From contig CAWIIF010000004.1 of assembly GCA_963836015.1 (NCBI GenBank), positions 62,001 through 126,000 of the forward strand: a stretch of 64,000 nt of DNA. The letters are read 5' to 3'. Shown in pieces: positions 1 to 8,794 of the stretch. The notes under the pieces are model-generated. The model had not been told where the DNA came from. It did not search any database and saw nothing but the letters and a program-made list of their open reading frames with translations. A program made the position numbers and the translations under genes. The stretch comes from CAWCDJ01 sp963836015. Its GTDB lineage: Bacteria; Acidobacteriota; Terriglobia; Bryobacterales; Bryobacteraceae. Every line of letters starts with the position of its first letter. Position 1 is the first letter of the stretch.

Positions 1-27
1 CGCAAGCCCGGGGAGATTCCGAAATGA
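1..27 (+). CDS. 3' end of an upstream gene (partial)
   Basis: The first 27 bases read as the last eight codons and TGA stop of a gene that begins before the window (residues RKPGEIPK). The stop overlaps the ATG of the next gene in an ATGA arrangement, typical of translational coupling. As the next gene is a transport auxiliary lipoprotein, this is probably the preceding Mla/Pqi transport component, for example an MCE-domain substrate-binding protein. That identity is inferred from context only. Confidence 0.45.
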   Translation, partial: RKPGEIPK

Positions 28-638
28 GGCCGCAGACCATGCGATCCGTGATGCCACTCTGCGTGGTGATGGCCGGCGGCCTGCTCGGCGCGGGCTGCGT
101 CAGCACCAGGCCGGTTCACTATTACAGCATCGGACAAGCTTCGCCGCCCGCCGATCGGGGGAAGCCGGACGGACCCATTCTGCTGGTGGGCTACATCGCC
201 ACTCCGGAAGCGCTGCAGGATGGCCGGATCCGCTATCGCATCGGCCCGAATGCGGAGGGTGCGTACGAATACCACCGCTGGGCGGAGCGCCCCGGCACGA
301 TGGTCCGCGACTCCCTAATAGGCGCGCTAAGGGCCTCGGGCAAGTACCGGCGCGTGCTGGAAGCCGGCAGTTCGGCAACTGGAGATTACCTGGTGCGCGG
401 CAAGATCCACGAATTCGGCGAAGTCGATACCGGGTCGATTCAGACTAGGATTTCCCTCGAGGTGGAACTGGTCAGCCGCAAGACCAACCTCAACGTCTGG
501 GACTACGTCGCGGAGCACGAAGAGCCGGTCAGCGGCAAGACGGTCCCGGACGTGGTGGAATCGCTCGACCGGAACCTGCAGCGCGTGGTGAGCGACGCGG
601 CCGCGGAGATCGGCAAGTTCCTGGCCACCCGAAGCTGA
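24..638 (+). CDS. ABC-type transport auxiliary lipoprotein (PqiC/DUF330-like)
   Basis: A 204-residue lipoprotein. A short basic N-terminus and hydrophobic stretch end in a lipobox (LLGAGC), with Cys25 as the likely lipidated residue. The mature part has the alpha/beta layout of the ABC_trans_aux family: a Y-S-I strand near the start, a segment beginning ILLVGYI, a conserved region around RDSLIGALRASGKYRRV and a C-terminal helix. In this family the lipoprotein sits at the outer membrane and works with an MCE protein, permease and ATPase in lipid transport. The ATG overlaps the stop of the upstream gene (ATGA), so it is probably the last gene of such an operon. The family call rests on pattern similarity; substrate unknown. 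Confidence 0.7.
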   Translation: MRPQTMRSVMPLCVVMAGGLLGAGCVSTRPVHYYSIGQASPPADRGKPDGPILLVGYIATPEALQDGRIRYRIGPNAEGAYEYHRWAERPGTMVRDSLIGALRASGKYRRVLEAGSSATGDYLVRGKIHEFGEVDTGSIQTRISLEVELVSRKTNLNVWDYVAEHEEPVSGKTVPDVVESLDRNLQRVVSDAAAEIGKFLATRS

Positions 639-666
639 GGTCGCCCGCGGGTGGTAAGCTACCGGG

Positions 667-2409
667 ATGCGATTCCTGGCGCTGGTGCTACTCGGCTACG
701 GTCTCCCGGCGCTCGCCGCTGACGTCCTCACGCATCACAACAACCCGGCGCGGACGGGCGCGGTGCTGGATGAAACCACTCTTTCTCCGGGCTCGCTTAA
801 GGAAGAAGCGTTCGGCAGGCTCTTCTCCTTCATCGTGGATGGCCAGATCTACGCGCAGCCGCTGGTAGTCACGGGGCTCGAGATCCCCGGCAAGGGTCCC
901 CGCAATGTGGTGTTCGTGGCCACGATGCGCAACATGGTGTACGCGTTCGACGCGGATGGCGGCGACCCGTCGCCCCTTTGGAAGACCTCTCTGGGCTCCC
1001 CCATGCCGTACGACCGCATTCCCAAGGACGGCGGAGCGATCCTCGGCCAGTACAACATTCGCCCGTACATCGGCATTACCAGCACTCCCGTGATCGACCG
1101 CGCGAAGCGGCTGATGTTCGTCGTCGCCAAGATCGCGGAGCCGCAATGCCCGGGGGTGGACGAGGCAACCGCGGCGTGCCCCGTGGTCAATCGCATACAC
1201 GCGATCAGCATCGTGACCGGCGAGGTCGTGCGCAAGGCCGATATCCAGCTTCCCATGCAGAATCCGAACGTGCCCGCCCGGGATGTGGCCCGCCGCCATC
1301 TGCAGCGCGCCGCTCTGCTTCTGGCCAACGGCAGGGTCTACGCAGCGTTCGGCGCCCATCAGGATGCGCCGCCGTTCCAGGGCTGGCTGATGTCTTTCGA
1401 TGAAGATACCTTGCTGCCGCGCGATCCGGTTTTCTGCACCACACCCGGTGGAGAGATGGGCGGCATCTGGCAGGCCGGGAATGGCCCGGCCGTGGACGAG
1501 GCCGGCAATCTGTACCTCATGACCGGAAACGGCACGTTCGATCCGGAAGCCAAGCAGTTCGGCGGCACGCTGCTCAAGCTGAGCCCCAGCCTCACTCCGG
1601 AAGGCTGGTTCGCGCCGGCCAACGTGGACGCCCTGAATGCATTGGATGTCGACCTGGGCTCGGCGGGGCCGATGGTCCTGCCGGAGTCGAACCTGGTGGT
1701 CGGCGGCGGAAAGGACGGCAAGCTTTTCTTTGTGAGCCGGTCGAACCCGGGCGGCCGGCAGCCGCACCATTGGTGGCGCGACGGCACCGGTCCTCCCGAC
1801 CAGTTCTTTCAGGCGTCGCGGCCCTGGCGCATCAGCGGGCTGAGCTGGTTTCCGCTGCTGTTCAACGTGGGCTACCACCACATACACGGCTCGCCGGTCT
1901 ATTGGAACGGGCCGGGCGGGCCCATGCTCTACGTGTGGCCCGAGGAGGACAACGTCAAGGCCTTCCCCTACGATCCGGTCCGGAGACAGTTCCGCACCAG
2001 GCCGATCAAGGGGATGATGGGCAATCGCGGGATGCCGGGAGGCTTTTTGTCGATCTCGGCGAACGGCAGCCGCGACGGAATCCTCTGGGCGGCAATTCCC
2101 TACCAGGACGACGCCTGGGTGGAGATCGTTCGCGGGTCGATGCGTGCATTCCGCGCCGACACCCTCGAGCTTCTGTGGAGCACCGACGGGAACGACGCAT
2201 CCGACAACTTCGATTTCGCGAAGAACGTTCCGCCCACGGTGGCCAACGGAAAGGTGTACCTGGCGACCTTCTCCGACCGACTCAATGTCTACGGCCTGCA
2301 TTCCCCATACGCGGCGCAGCAGCCGGCGCCGAAGGTCTCCCGGGACCCGCGCTATCGCGGACATCGCAAAGGTGCCACCGGTCACGGTGCGCACCACCCG
2401 ATGAAATAA
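667..2409 (+). CDS. secreted PQQ-repeat beta-propeller protein
   Basis: A 580-residue protein with a signal peptide ending near ALAA (residue 18). The mature chain opens with the HHNNPARTGAV motif typical of acidobacterial outer-membrane-associated proteins with pyrroloquinoline-quinone-like repeats, and continues with propeller-blade signatures such as VFVATMRNMVYAFDAD, STPVIDRAK and GKVYLATFSDRLNVYGL. It has no CXXCH heme motif and I do not see a set of PQQ ligands, so enzymatic activity is unproven; it may be a structural propeller. It lies 28 bp after the lipoprotein gene on the same strand and is convergent with the phosphoesterase gene 5 bp downstream. The C-terminal 30 residues are basic and His-rich, probably a disordered tail. 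Confidence 0.75.
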   Translation: MRFLALVLLGYGLPALAADVLTHHNNPARTGAVLDETTLSPGSLKEEAFGRLFSFIVDGQIYAQPLVVTGLEIPGKGPRNVVFVATMRNMVYAFDADGGDPSPLWKTSLGSPMPYDRIPKDGGAILGQYNIRPYIGITSTPVIDRAKRLMFVVAKIAEPQCPGVDEATAACPVVNRIHAISIVTGEVVRKADIQLPMQNPNVPARDVARRHLQRAALLLANGRVYAAFGAHQDAPPFQGWLMSFDEDTLLPRDPVFCTTPGGEMGGIWQAGNGPAVDEAGNLYLMTGNGTFDPEAKQFGGTLLKLSPSLTPEGWFAPANVDALNALDVDLGSAGPMVLPESNLVVGGGKDGKLFFVSRSNPGGRQPHHWWRDGTGPPDQFFQASRPWRISGLSWFPLLFNVGYHHIHGSPVYWNGPGGPMLYVWPEEDNVKAFPYDPVRRQFRTRPIKGMMGNRGMPGGFLSISANGSRDGILWAAIPYQDDAWVEIVRGSMRAFRADTLELLWSTDGNDASDNFDFAKNVPPTVANGKVYLATFSDRLNVYGLHSPYAAQQPAPKVSRDPRYRGHRKGATGHGAHHPMK

Positions 2410-2414
2410 CCGGA

Positions 2415-3770
2415 TCAGAGCTGCGCTTTCAACAGACCGATGTTGTCCGGCGTGCGATAGATTTCCCACGCCGTGTCGCCCTCGAACTCCAGGAAGACAT
2501 AGCCGTGCGGGCTGAACCCTTCCGGGTCCTGCGGGATCCAGAAGTTCGGTCCGTCGAGGAGCTGCGCCTTCGGGACGTGCGGCTGGGCCGGCAGTGTCAG
2601 GAACTGGTAGAGGCTGCCGCGAGCGTTGGCAAAATCGTCGCGGAACGCGGGGAAGCCTCCGTGCCCGATGCAGCGGCCCTTGAAACCCCACAGGCTGTGC
2701 GCGTCGTAGAGAACCAGGCGGTGTTCGTGGCCCCAGAACCAGGCGTGTATGCGCTGCTTGCTCAATAGGTCCGTCAAAGCCGCTTGCAGCTTCGGCCCCT
2801 GGTCGTCGAGCTGTGAAAACGGCTGGTGATGGGAAAACAGGATCAGCTTGCGGGTGCCCGCGGAGTCCACCATGGTCTTGAGCCAGGCGACCTGCTTCTC
2901 GTCCAGGTCGAAATCTTTGTAGGAGGTGTCCAGGCACACCAGAATCCACTTGGAGTTCTGCATGGCGAAGCAACTGGCGGGCTGCCGGAAGAAATCGCGC
3001 AGGGCCTGAAAGTAGCCGTTCCCGCCGGAGTACATCTCGTGGTTGCCATTGAGCGAACGGTTCAGCGTGCCGGCCGGACGCTTCGGCCAGTTGCCGACCA
3101 GGCGGGCGCCCACTTCGCCGTCTTCGCCCGAATAGTAGGTGTCGCCGACGTGCAGCACGACGTCGCAGCGGTCCAGGCCTTCGATCGTTTTGGCGATCGC
3201 GGGAGCGCCGTAGAGGCCGGTCCCCCAGTCGCCGAATACCGCGATCCGCGCGTCATCGGGGATGGTTTGGGGCACGGCGGGCGGGTCGATCCAGGCGGCC
3301 TTGGGCGGCTTGAAGATCAGCTCGGGCACCATTTGCAGCCAGCCGGCGACATCGGCGTTGTCGAACTTGACGAACAGGACTCCCGGAGTGAAGCTTTCTC
3401 CGGTGGGCGTTTTGACCGTCTGCGGCAGCTGGATGGTGCCCGTCTGCCCGGCGGCTGCCGCCTGCTTCAGCAGGAGCGACTGCACACGGGAGGCCAGGGC
3501 GTTTTGAGGAGTGCGCAGAATCGCGGCGCCGTCGCTGCCCTTGGCCATGGCCGGCTTCGCGTCTTTGGACAAAGCTCCCATGGCGTCGTTCCAGGCGGCC
3601 AGGAACCGCTGCTGCTCCCCCGGATCGCCTCCTGCCGCCTGGGCCGTGGCCGCCTCGACGGCATCGTGCAAACGACCCGGATCTTCCGCGAACGCTTCCT
3701 GAAAAGTGGCGTATGGCACGACCGCCTGTCCCAGTCCGGCGTGCGGCGTAGTGGCTTGTCCAGCGCTCAT
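2415..3770 (-). CDS. metallophosphoesterase with N-terminal extension
   Basis: A 451-residue calcineurin-type phosphoesterase. The five metal-binding blocks appear in order: FGDWGTG, VLHVGDTYYSG, GNHE, FSHH and WGHEHRL, so the dinuclear metal site looks complete. About 170 residues precede this domain and form an Ala/Gln-rich helical region of unknown function. No signal peptide is visible, so it is probably cytoplasmic. The chosen ATG (MSAGQ) follows a clear GGAGGA ribosome-binding site; an in-frame ATG seven codons upstream would place that site inside the gene. The reading frame stays open far upstream, but that part is antisense to the debranching enzyme. Phosphatase or phosphodiesterase activity is likely; the substrate cannot be predicted. 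Confidence 0.8.
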   Translation of the reverse strand: MSAGQATTPHAGLGQAVVPYATFQEAFAEDPGRLHDAVEAATAQAAGGDPGEQQRFLAAWNDAMGALSKDAKPAMAKGSDGAAILRTPQNALASRVQSLLLKQAAAAGQTGTIQLPQTVKTPTGESFTPGVLFVKFDNADVAGWLQMVPELIFKPPKAAWIDPPAVPQTIPDDARIAVFGDWGTGLYGAPAIAKTIEGLDRCDVVLHVGDTYYSGEDGEVGARLVGNWPKRPAGTLNRSLNGNHEMYSGGNGYFQALRDFFRQPASCFAMQNSKWILVCLDTSYKDFDLDEKQVAWLKTMVDSAGTRKLILFSHHQPFSQLDDQGPKLQAALTDLLSKQRIHAWFWGHEHRLVLYDAHSLWGFKGRCIGHGGFPAFRDDFANARGSLYQFLTLPAQPHVPKAQLLDGPNFWIPQDPEGFSPHGYVFLEFEGDTAWEIYRTPDNIGLLKAQL

Positions 3771-3836
3771 ATCTCCTCCAGTGGGACTCATTGTACCCAA
3801 CGCGAGGCCCGTGTTCGAATGGTAGCGGCGGCCCGC

Positions 3837-5816
3837 ATGAGCGTATACGATCAATCCGTCTGCCGCGACCTGGAACTGGCCGGGCGCCGCGAATGGCTCG
3901 AGGCCAACGGGATCGGGGGCTTCGCCTCGTCCACCATCACGGGAATGAACACGCGCCGCTATCACGGGCTGCTCACGGCCGCCACCAGGCCTCCCGTGGG
4001 CCGCATGGTCCTGCTCTCGAAGCTGGAGGAAACGCTGGTGGCGGACGGACGGCGCATCGAGCTCTCCTGCAACCGGTATCCGGGCGCGATCCATCCGCAA
4101 GGGCACGTCCACCTGAAGCAGTTCCGGCAGGACCCGTTCCCTGTGTTCGTCTACGAGGTGGACGGCATCGAGATCGAGAAGTCCGTATTCATGGTGCACG
4201 GGGAGAACACTACGGTAGTGCAGTACGCGGCTTCCGGCCCGTGCGTGCTGGAATTGCGGCCGCTGATCGCGTTCCGCGATTACCACGCTACGACCCATGA
4301 GAACGGCGCGATCAACCCGGCCATCGAGATCGAACCGGGGCTGGTGACGTGCGAGCCCTATCAAGGCCTGCCGAGACTCCGCCTGGCGCACACCACGGGC
4401 GAAGCGCGGCAGACCGGAGACTGGTATCGGAACTTCGAGTACGAGGCTGAGCGGCAGCGCGGCCTCGACTATCGGGAAGACCTGTTCAATCCGATGGTGC
4501 TGCGCCTGGATCTCCAGGACTCGCCGCGCGCGGCCGTGATCGCTTCGACCGAGCTTCATTCCGCCGCGGAGGCGGACGGGCTGCGATCGGCGGAGATCGC
4601 GCGACGCGCGGCGATCCGCGATGCCGCGCCGGTGGACGACCCGTTCGTTCGGACGCTGGTCGAGGCGGCCGATCAGTTCATCGTGCGCCGCGGCGGCCAA
4701 AGCACCGTCATTGCGGGCTATCACTGGTTCAGCGACTGGGGGCGCGACACGATGATCGCGCTTCCGGGCCTGACGCTGGCGACGGGACGCTACGATGACG
4801 CGCGAAACATCCTGCTGGCTTTCGCGGCCAGCGCCGACCGCGGCATGCTGCCCAATCGCTTCCCCGACGCGGGCGAGGCGCCCGAATACAACACCGTGGA
4901 TGCGACGCTCTGGTTCTTCGAAGCCGTGCGGGCCTTTTCCGTCTACACGGGCGATTACGGCTTCCTGCGAGATCACCTCTATGACGTGCTGGCCGGCATC
5001 GTCTCGTGGCACGAGCGGGGTACCCGGTACGGAATCCGCGTGGCGGACGATGGATTGCTCGAAGCCGGAGAGCCCGGCGTGCAGCTCACCTGGATGGATG
5101 CGAAGGTCGGCAACTGGGTGGTCACGCCTCGCCACGGGAAGCCGGTGGAGATCCAGGCTCTCTGGTACAACGCGCTCCGCGTGATGGAGGATCTCGCGCG
5201 GCGGTTCGAGAAGGATGCCGATCGCGCGCACTACCAGGGAATGGCCAGCCGCGCGCGGACGAGTTTCGCCGGGCTGTTCTGGAACGATGCCGCGGGCTGT
5301 CTCTTCGATGTCGTTAACGGCGAGGCGCGGGATGGCTCGATCCGGCCCAACCAGGTGCTCGCCGTGAGCCTGTTCCACACGATGCTCGCGCCCGAGCAGG
5401 CGAAGGGCGTGGTGGCGGCGGTGGAGCGGCACCTGCTGACGCCTTACGGCCTGCGCAGCCTGGCGCCTTCCGATCCTCAATACCGCGGCCGCTTCGAAGG
5501 AGATCCGGCCAGCCGCGATAGCGCGTACCACCAGGGGACGGTCTGGCCGTGGCTTATGGGGCCGTTCCTGAGCGCCTACCTGAACGTCAACGGGCGGTGG
5601 GCAGCGGAGTGGCTGGGGGAATTTCGCAGGTTCGTCCAGGACGAAGGGCTCGGGCAGATTCCGGAGGTCTTCGACGGCGACGCGCCCCACCGGCCGGGCG
5701 GGTGCATCGCACAGGCCTGGAGCGTGGCTGAATTGCTCCGCTGCACGGTGCTTCAAAGTCTCCATGAGAGAGGTTCGGAACCAAGCCAATTCCCTCCTTT
5801 TGTGGGGATCGGTTGA
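3837..5816 (+). CDS. amylo-alpha-1,6-glucosidase / glycogen debranching enzyme family protein
   Basis: A 659-residue two-domain enzyme. The N-terminal beta-sandwich (about 1-260) starts with the family motif WLEANGIGGFASSTI and NTRRYHGLL. The C-terminal (alpha/alpha)6 barrel carries WFSDWGRDTMIALPGL with the acidic residue near position 300, and QIPEVFDGD near 610, matching the two catalytic blocks of bacterial debranching glucosidases. It should cleave alpha-1,6 branch glucose from glycogen or maltodextrin in the cytoplasm. It is divergent from the phosphoesterase. The catalytic barrel ends normally near AQAWSVAELLR; the last ~25 residues overlap the convergent paralog-family gene by 64 bp and look like read-through rather than conserved protein. 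Confidence 0.85.
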   Translation: MSVYDQSVCRDLELAGRREWLEANGIGGFASSTITGMNTRRYHGLLTAATRPPVGRMVLLSKLEETLVADGRRIELSCNRYPGAIHPQGHVHLKQFRQDPFPVFVYEVDGIEIEKSVFMVHGENTTVVQYAASGPCVLELRPLIAFRDYHATTHENGAINPAIEIEPGLVTCEPYQGLPRLRLAHTTGEARQTGDWYRNFEYEAERQRGLDYREDLFNPMVLRLDLQDSPRAAVIASTELHSAAEADGLRSAEIARRAAIRDAAPVDDPFVRTLVEAADQFIVRRGGQSTVIAGYHWFSDWGRDTMIALPGLTLATGRYDDARNILLAFAASADRGMLPNRFPDAGEAPEYNTVDATLWFFEAVRAFSVYTGDYGFLRDHLYDVLAGIVSWHERGTRYGIRVADDGLLEAGEPGVQLTWMDAKVGNWVVTPRHGKPVEIQALWYNALRVMEDLARRFEKDADRAHYQGMASRARTSFAGLFWNDAAGCLFDVVNGEARDGSIRPNQVLAVSLFHTMLAPEQAKGVVAAVERHLLTPYGLRSLAPSDPQYRGRFEGDPASRDSAYHQGTVWPWLMGPFLSAYLNVNGRWAAEWLGEFRRFVQDEGLGQIPEVFDGDAPHRPGGCIAQAWSVAELLRCTVLQSLHERGSEPSQFPPFVGIG

Positions 5817-6358
5817 GGGCCAGCTTCCTGACAGTCGTGGCTCTGTGAGAGGGCGGGGGCGGAGATGGAAGGAGTAGCGTCAGCGGGGTCAGCGGAGGGA
5901 GGGCGCTCGTCCTGGAGGCGGTGGAGCTCGGCGATGGCCTGGCGCCAATCGCGCTGGGCGGCCTGCTGGCGGCGGAAGAGTTTCTGGAGTGCATTGGCGC
6001 CGGCGGCATCCTGGTGGAATGCGGCGCCGATGGAAGAGTCGGACGGCTCCATCGCGGCCACCAGAGTGCGGATCACTTCGGCCTCGATACGGGCGTAGCG
6101 GCGCTGGTTCCAATCGCAGCGAACGATGGTGTCGAGGAGAGCGGTCTCGACGGGGCCGGAGGGCTGGAACTGCTCGTAATATGCGGCGCGGAGCTCCTCG
6201 AACTCGGCGGAGTCTTCGCCGGGAACCAGGAGGGAGCCGGCGTCGATGCCGTGCTTCAGGGCATTGAAGCGGGTGGCGGCCTTGCCCTCGACGGAGCGCG
6301 GGCCGGTGGACTTCAGCGCGTTGAGGCGATTGGCGTGAATCTGGGAAGGGGTTGCCAT
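5753..6358 (-). CDS. acidobacterial paralog-family protein (STGP...GK...NA..HG signature)
   Basis: A 201-residue protein of unknown function. Its first 40 residues contain QIHANRLNALKSTGP, then GKAATRFNALKHG, a signature I recognise from short proteins found in many copies in Solibacter-like acidobacteria (recalled, not checked). The middle is a long, charged helical region, and the C-terminal ~45 residues are Pro/Ser-rich and low in complexity. There is no signal peptide or membrane segment. The gene lies between the debranching enzyme, whose 3' end it overlaps by 64 bp, and a truncated signal peptidase gene 99 bp from its start codon. That position at a broken junction suggests it arrived with, or marks, a rearrangement. 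DNA binding is conceivable from the basic N-terminus but is not supported by a known domain. Confidence 0.65.
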   Translation of the reverse strand: MATPSQIHANRLNALKSTGPRSVEGKAATRFNALKHGIDAGSLLVPGEDSAEFEELRAAYYEQFQPSGPVETALLDTIVRCDWNQRRYARIEAEVIRTLVAAMEPSDSSIGAAFHQDAAGANALQKLFRRQQAAQRDWRQAIAELHRLQDERPPSADPADATPSISAPALSQSHDCQEAGPQPIPTKGGNWLGSEPLSWRL

Positions 6359-6457
6359 GCGACTTCAGGATAAAGGCGGATCGCGGCGGATCAAGGAGGG
6401 CGCGCGGAGAAGTTGTTGATTCGGGAGGAAATTTAAACTTTGAAATGCTGTGAATGA

Positions 6458-6994
6458 AACCGCGACGTCCAGCGTGGCGACATTATCGTGTTCGCGTATC
6501 CAGAGGATGTACGCCAGACCTACGTGAAGCGCGTGATCGGTGTACCGGGAGACCGGATCCGCATGGAGCACGGGCAGGTCATCCGCAACAGACACCGATT
6601 GGTGGAACCGTACACGCAGCACATCGCCACGTATCCGGACAATTACCGCGACAACTTCCCGCGGGCGGCGACCGTGTCCGCCTTTCCCCGCGGGCGGGAC
6701 ATGCTGGAACACCACGTGGTCAATGGCGAAGTGGAGGTGCCGCCCGGAACACTCTTCGCACTGGGAGACAACCGCGAGAACTCCGAGGATAGCCGGTGTT
6801 GGGGGTTCGTGCCGCGCAGCTACGTGATCGGAAAGCCGTTGGTAGTGTACTGGTCGTTCGACGCGCCGGGCGAGGATCTGAAAGAGTGGAGCCTGGGTCA
6901 CGTGGTAGATGTAGCCACGCACTTCTTCACGAAGACGAGGTGGAACCGGGTGTTCCTGGTGCCACAATCGCAGAGCGCGGAGGAGCGGCCGTGA
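6458..6994 (+). pseudogene. lepB: signal peptidase I, 5'-truncated
   Basis: The frame from 6458 encodes the C-terminal two thirds of a type I signal peptidase: RGDIIVF, then YVKRVIGVPGDRI with the catalytic lysine box, a long domain II insert, and FALGDNRENSEDSRCWGFV followed by the VIGKPLVVYWSF strand. An in-frame TGA lies at 6455-6457, and the N-terminal membrane anchor and the catalytic serine block (S-M-x-P-T) are absent upstream. A GTG at 6488 could start a 168-residue product, but it would lack the nucleophile. It is therefore most likely a decayed second copy, with a functional gene expected elsewhere. The break sits next to the paralog-family gene on the other strand. Confidence 0.75.
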
Positions 6995-7370
6995 AGAAAG
7001 CAGTGCTGGTGGTCTTCGGATGGCTGATGCCGGGCGGTGCGTACCTGCTGATGCGGAGGTATGTACAGTTCGCTGTGTTCGCGTCGGCGGTGACACGGCT
7101 GTGATCGCCGGCGTGGCGCTCCAGGGCGGATCGGGCTGGCCGCGGCCGGAAGAGTTGGCCGGGCTGGATGGATTCACGGCGCTGGTGTTCCAGGCGGCAG
7201 CGGCTGTGAAGTTCCTGGCAGGTGCGCCGTTTCTGACGGCCTTGGCGATCCATGATGCGGGCGGCTTTCTAAGCAGCCGCGTACACGAGTACGGCAGCGT
7301 GTTGCTGATGTTGGCCGGGGTGATGAACATCCTCGGCGTCTCGAGCGCGCTGGACCAACGGGAGGAATGA
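6991..7370 (+). pseudogene. frameshifted small membrane protein (DUF6677-like)
   Basis: The first frame starts with GTG at 6991, overlapping the signal peptidase stop, and encodes VKKAVLVVFGWLMPGGAY followed by a second hydrophobic stretch, then stops at 7104. The continuation lies in another frame: AVIAGVALQGGSGWPRP, then GLDGFTALVFQAAAAVKFL, and ends with a hydrophobic helix and SSALDQREE at 7370. Together they would make a multi-pass protein of about 125 residues, of a kind I recall next to signal peptidase genes in acidobacteria. The switch falls near 7085-7095 and needs a one- or two-base indel. Neighbouring a truncated lepB, it is probably part of the same decaying locus, although a sequencing error could create the shift. 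Confidence 0.6.
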
Positions 7371-7544
7371 ATGTCGCATTTCATGTTCACACTGTTGTGC
7401 GCGGCGCTGGTGGCGGGCGTGACGGCGGCGATGGACAATCGCCCGCCGCGGGAGCGTGGATGGGTCGCGGCGGCCAGGATTTTCGTCTACTGCGTGGCGG
7501 CGGTCGTGGGTGGCGGCTGGCTAATGCACGCGGTCCACGGCTAG
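7371..7544 (+). CDS. small membrane protein, 57 aa
   Basis: A short gene beginning MSHFMFTLLCAALVAG directly after the stop of the frameshifted gene, with GGAGGA 5-10 bases upstream of the ATG. It has two hydrophobic segments (about residues 4-20 and 37-55) around a charged loop (DNRPPRERG), so it should be a two-pass inner-membrane protein. It is the third gene of the lepB-like cluster and is itself intact. No function can be assigned. Confidence 0.55.
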   Translation: MSHFMFTLLCAALVAGVTAAMDNRPPRERGWVAAARIFVYCVAAVVGGGWLMHAVHG

Positions 7545-7769
7545 CCGGCCTTCGGAGTCGTGGTCCAGGTTCGCGGCGCAGGAACGAAGAGGTGGCGGCT
7601 GTGGCTCTCCGGCCTAATCGGGTTTAGGAGACTCGGGCGCACGGGTCAGTGTCGGGCGTGATACGGTCAACTGGTGCGATGCGCTCGCCTTTCACAGTTC
7701 TCGGTCGGTGAGATCGGTCGCCGCACTTCTACGGTAAGCCCACTTCAAGACCGCTTACGGAAATTGCCG

Positions 7770-8312
7770 ATGCCGAGCGGTATTATCGCTGGTGTGAGGA
7801 CGGCGGTTTTCATCGGTATCGGATTGGGACTCGTCTTATCGGCACAGGTTCGCGATACCCATATTCCTCGGTTTGAGGATTATCCAGTGGCGCAGGTGTG
7901 GCAAGGGCAGCAGCCGACTCTAAAGCCCACCACACCAGCCGAGCGGACGTTTCGGACGAGGCTGACGAACGCCGCGAAGGAACCAGCCAATTTTGCCGGG
8001 CACTATAGGCTCGCAACGTGGGGTTGCGGATCAGAGTGCATCTCTGGAGCGATAATCGACCTCGAAACGGGCAAGGTGTTCTCGCCGCCGTTAGCGAATG
8101 AGAACTCGCCCGCTATGCACTTCAGCGTTTGCCAGAGCGCATACGAGAACTCTGGAGTGGATGTCCGTGTGAGCAGTCGGTTGCTGGTCTTGCGGTGCGG
8201 CCTGAACTATTCGGAGCGCCAGCAAGCCAATGTTCCAGACACGTACTACTTCGTCTGGGATAGCGAACGGTTCCATGAGATCCTCCACGTACCGGGAGGC
8301 CGGAAGAAGTGA
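7770..8312 (+). CDS. secreted hypothetical protein, 180 aa
   Basis: The N-terminus has a hydrophobic signal sequence (TAVFIGIGLGLVLSAQV), so the protein is probably exported. The mature part contains FAGHYRLATWGCGSEC, then GAIIDLETGKVFSPPL and CGLNYSERQ, and ends in a short basic tail. The four cysteines could form disulfides. I recall similar uncharacterised exported proteins in several phyla but no known activity. The ATG at 7770 is used; GTG at 7794 is an equally plausible start and gives a shorter signal peptide. Neither has a strong ribosome-binding site. The gene stands alone between the lepB-like remnants and a gene relic. Confidence 0.6.
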   Translation: MPSGIIAGVRTAVFIGIGLGLVLSAQVRDTHIPRFEDYPVAQVWQGQQPTLKPTTPAERTFRTRLTNAAKEPANFAGHYRLATWGCGSECISGAIIDLETGKVFSPPLANENSPAMHFSVCQSAYENSGVDVRVSSRLLVLRCGLNYSERQQANVPDTYYFVWDSERFHEILHVPGGRKK

Positions 8313-8471
8313 ATACACGGTTGTGACGTAAAACGTTAACGTAGAGTGGCGAGTTGGCACTTGTTCGGGAGGCAGGAGACGTTTCGGGCGCACCTGGCTG
8401 GTTGGTCCTCGTCGCTGGCAAGTGCACATTTGGTTCTGCCAGATAGCCGGGTATCTGAAAGAGCGATGTTG

Positions 8472-8660
8472 TCAGGTGCGTTTCCGATGTTCAGTTCGGG
8501 TCGCAATGGCAAGAAGCGCCCGTAGTGCGTCGTTGACCGACTTCGAGTCCGGAAACGCCTCGGCCAGTTCCGGTTCAAGCAGAACCACGTTCACTCCCTG
8601 CCGGTACCGATCCACGTACCGTGGCAGAAGGACACGGCGCTGGAAAAGCGGTGACAGGCA
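8472..8660 (-). pseudogene. 3' remnant of a small antitoxin-like gene
   Basis: On the minus strand an open frame ends at 8472 and reads RYRQGVNVVLLEPELAEAFP, then DSKSVNDALRALLAIATR and a basic tail. The pattern (a V-V-L-x-P-x-L-A-x-x-F-P strand-helix followed by N-x-A-L-R-x-L) resembles the C-terminus of short BrnA/antitoxin-like proteins. No start codon is found: the frame runs into the palindromic repeat at 8649-8730. It is read here as the surviving 3' end of a gene whose 5' part is gone. The family call is tentative. Confidence 0.35.
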
Positions 8661-8730
8661 ACGAAATTCCGCCGGGCGCTTTCTCTGTTTTCAGCAGATG
8701 ACCGGCGCGGAATTTCGAAGCCTGTCACCG
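8649..8730. repeat. palindromic repeat element with GTGACAGGC ends
   Basis: Two 22-base arms, 8649-8670 and 8709-8730, are inverted copies differing at two positions, separated by 38 bases. The outer part is CGGTGACAGGC and the inner part CGAAATTCC; a GCCGG/CCGGC pair next to the arms extends the stem. The same core occurs three times at 61.97-62.15 kb. It lies in a gene-free gap, 64 bp before an ADOP gene, and truncates the relic beside it. It looks like a REP-type dispersed palindrome. Confidence 0.65.
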
Positions 8731-8794
8731 TTTTTCCGACTCGACCACGGTGCCGGCTGCAAGGCGGACATAGAATGTTTACGGGAGGGAGACG

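Noticed and set aside
688..2973. Minus-strand frame of 761 codons opposite the PQQ-repeat gene
   Set aside because: Antisense shadow; the plus-strand gene has a signal peptide and propeller motifs.
3771..5789. Extension of the phosphoesterase gene to 5789
   Set aside because: Antisense to the debranching enzyme; the ATG at 3770 has a strong ribosome-binding site.
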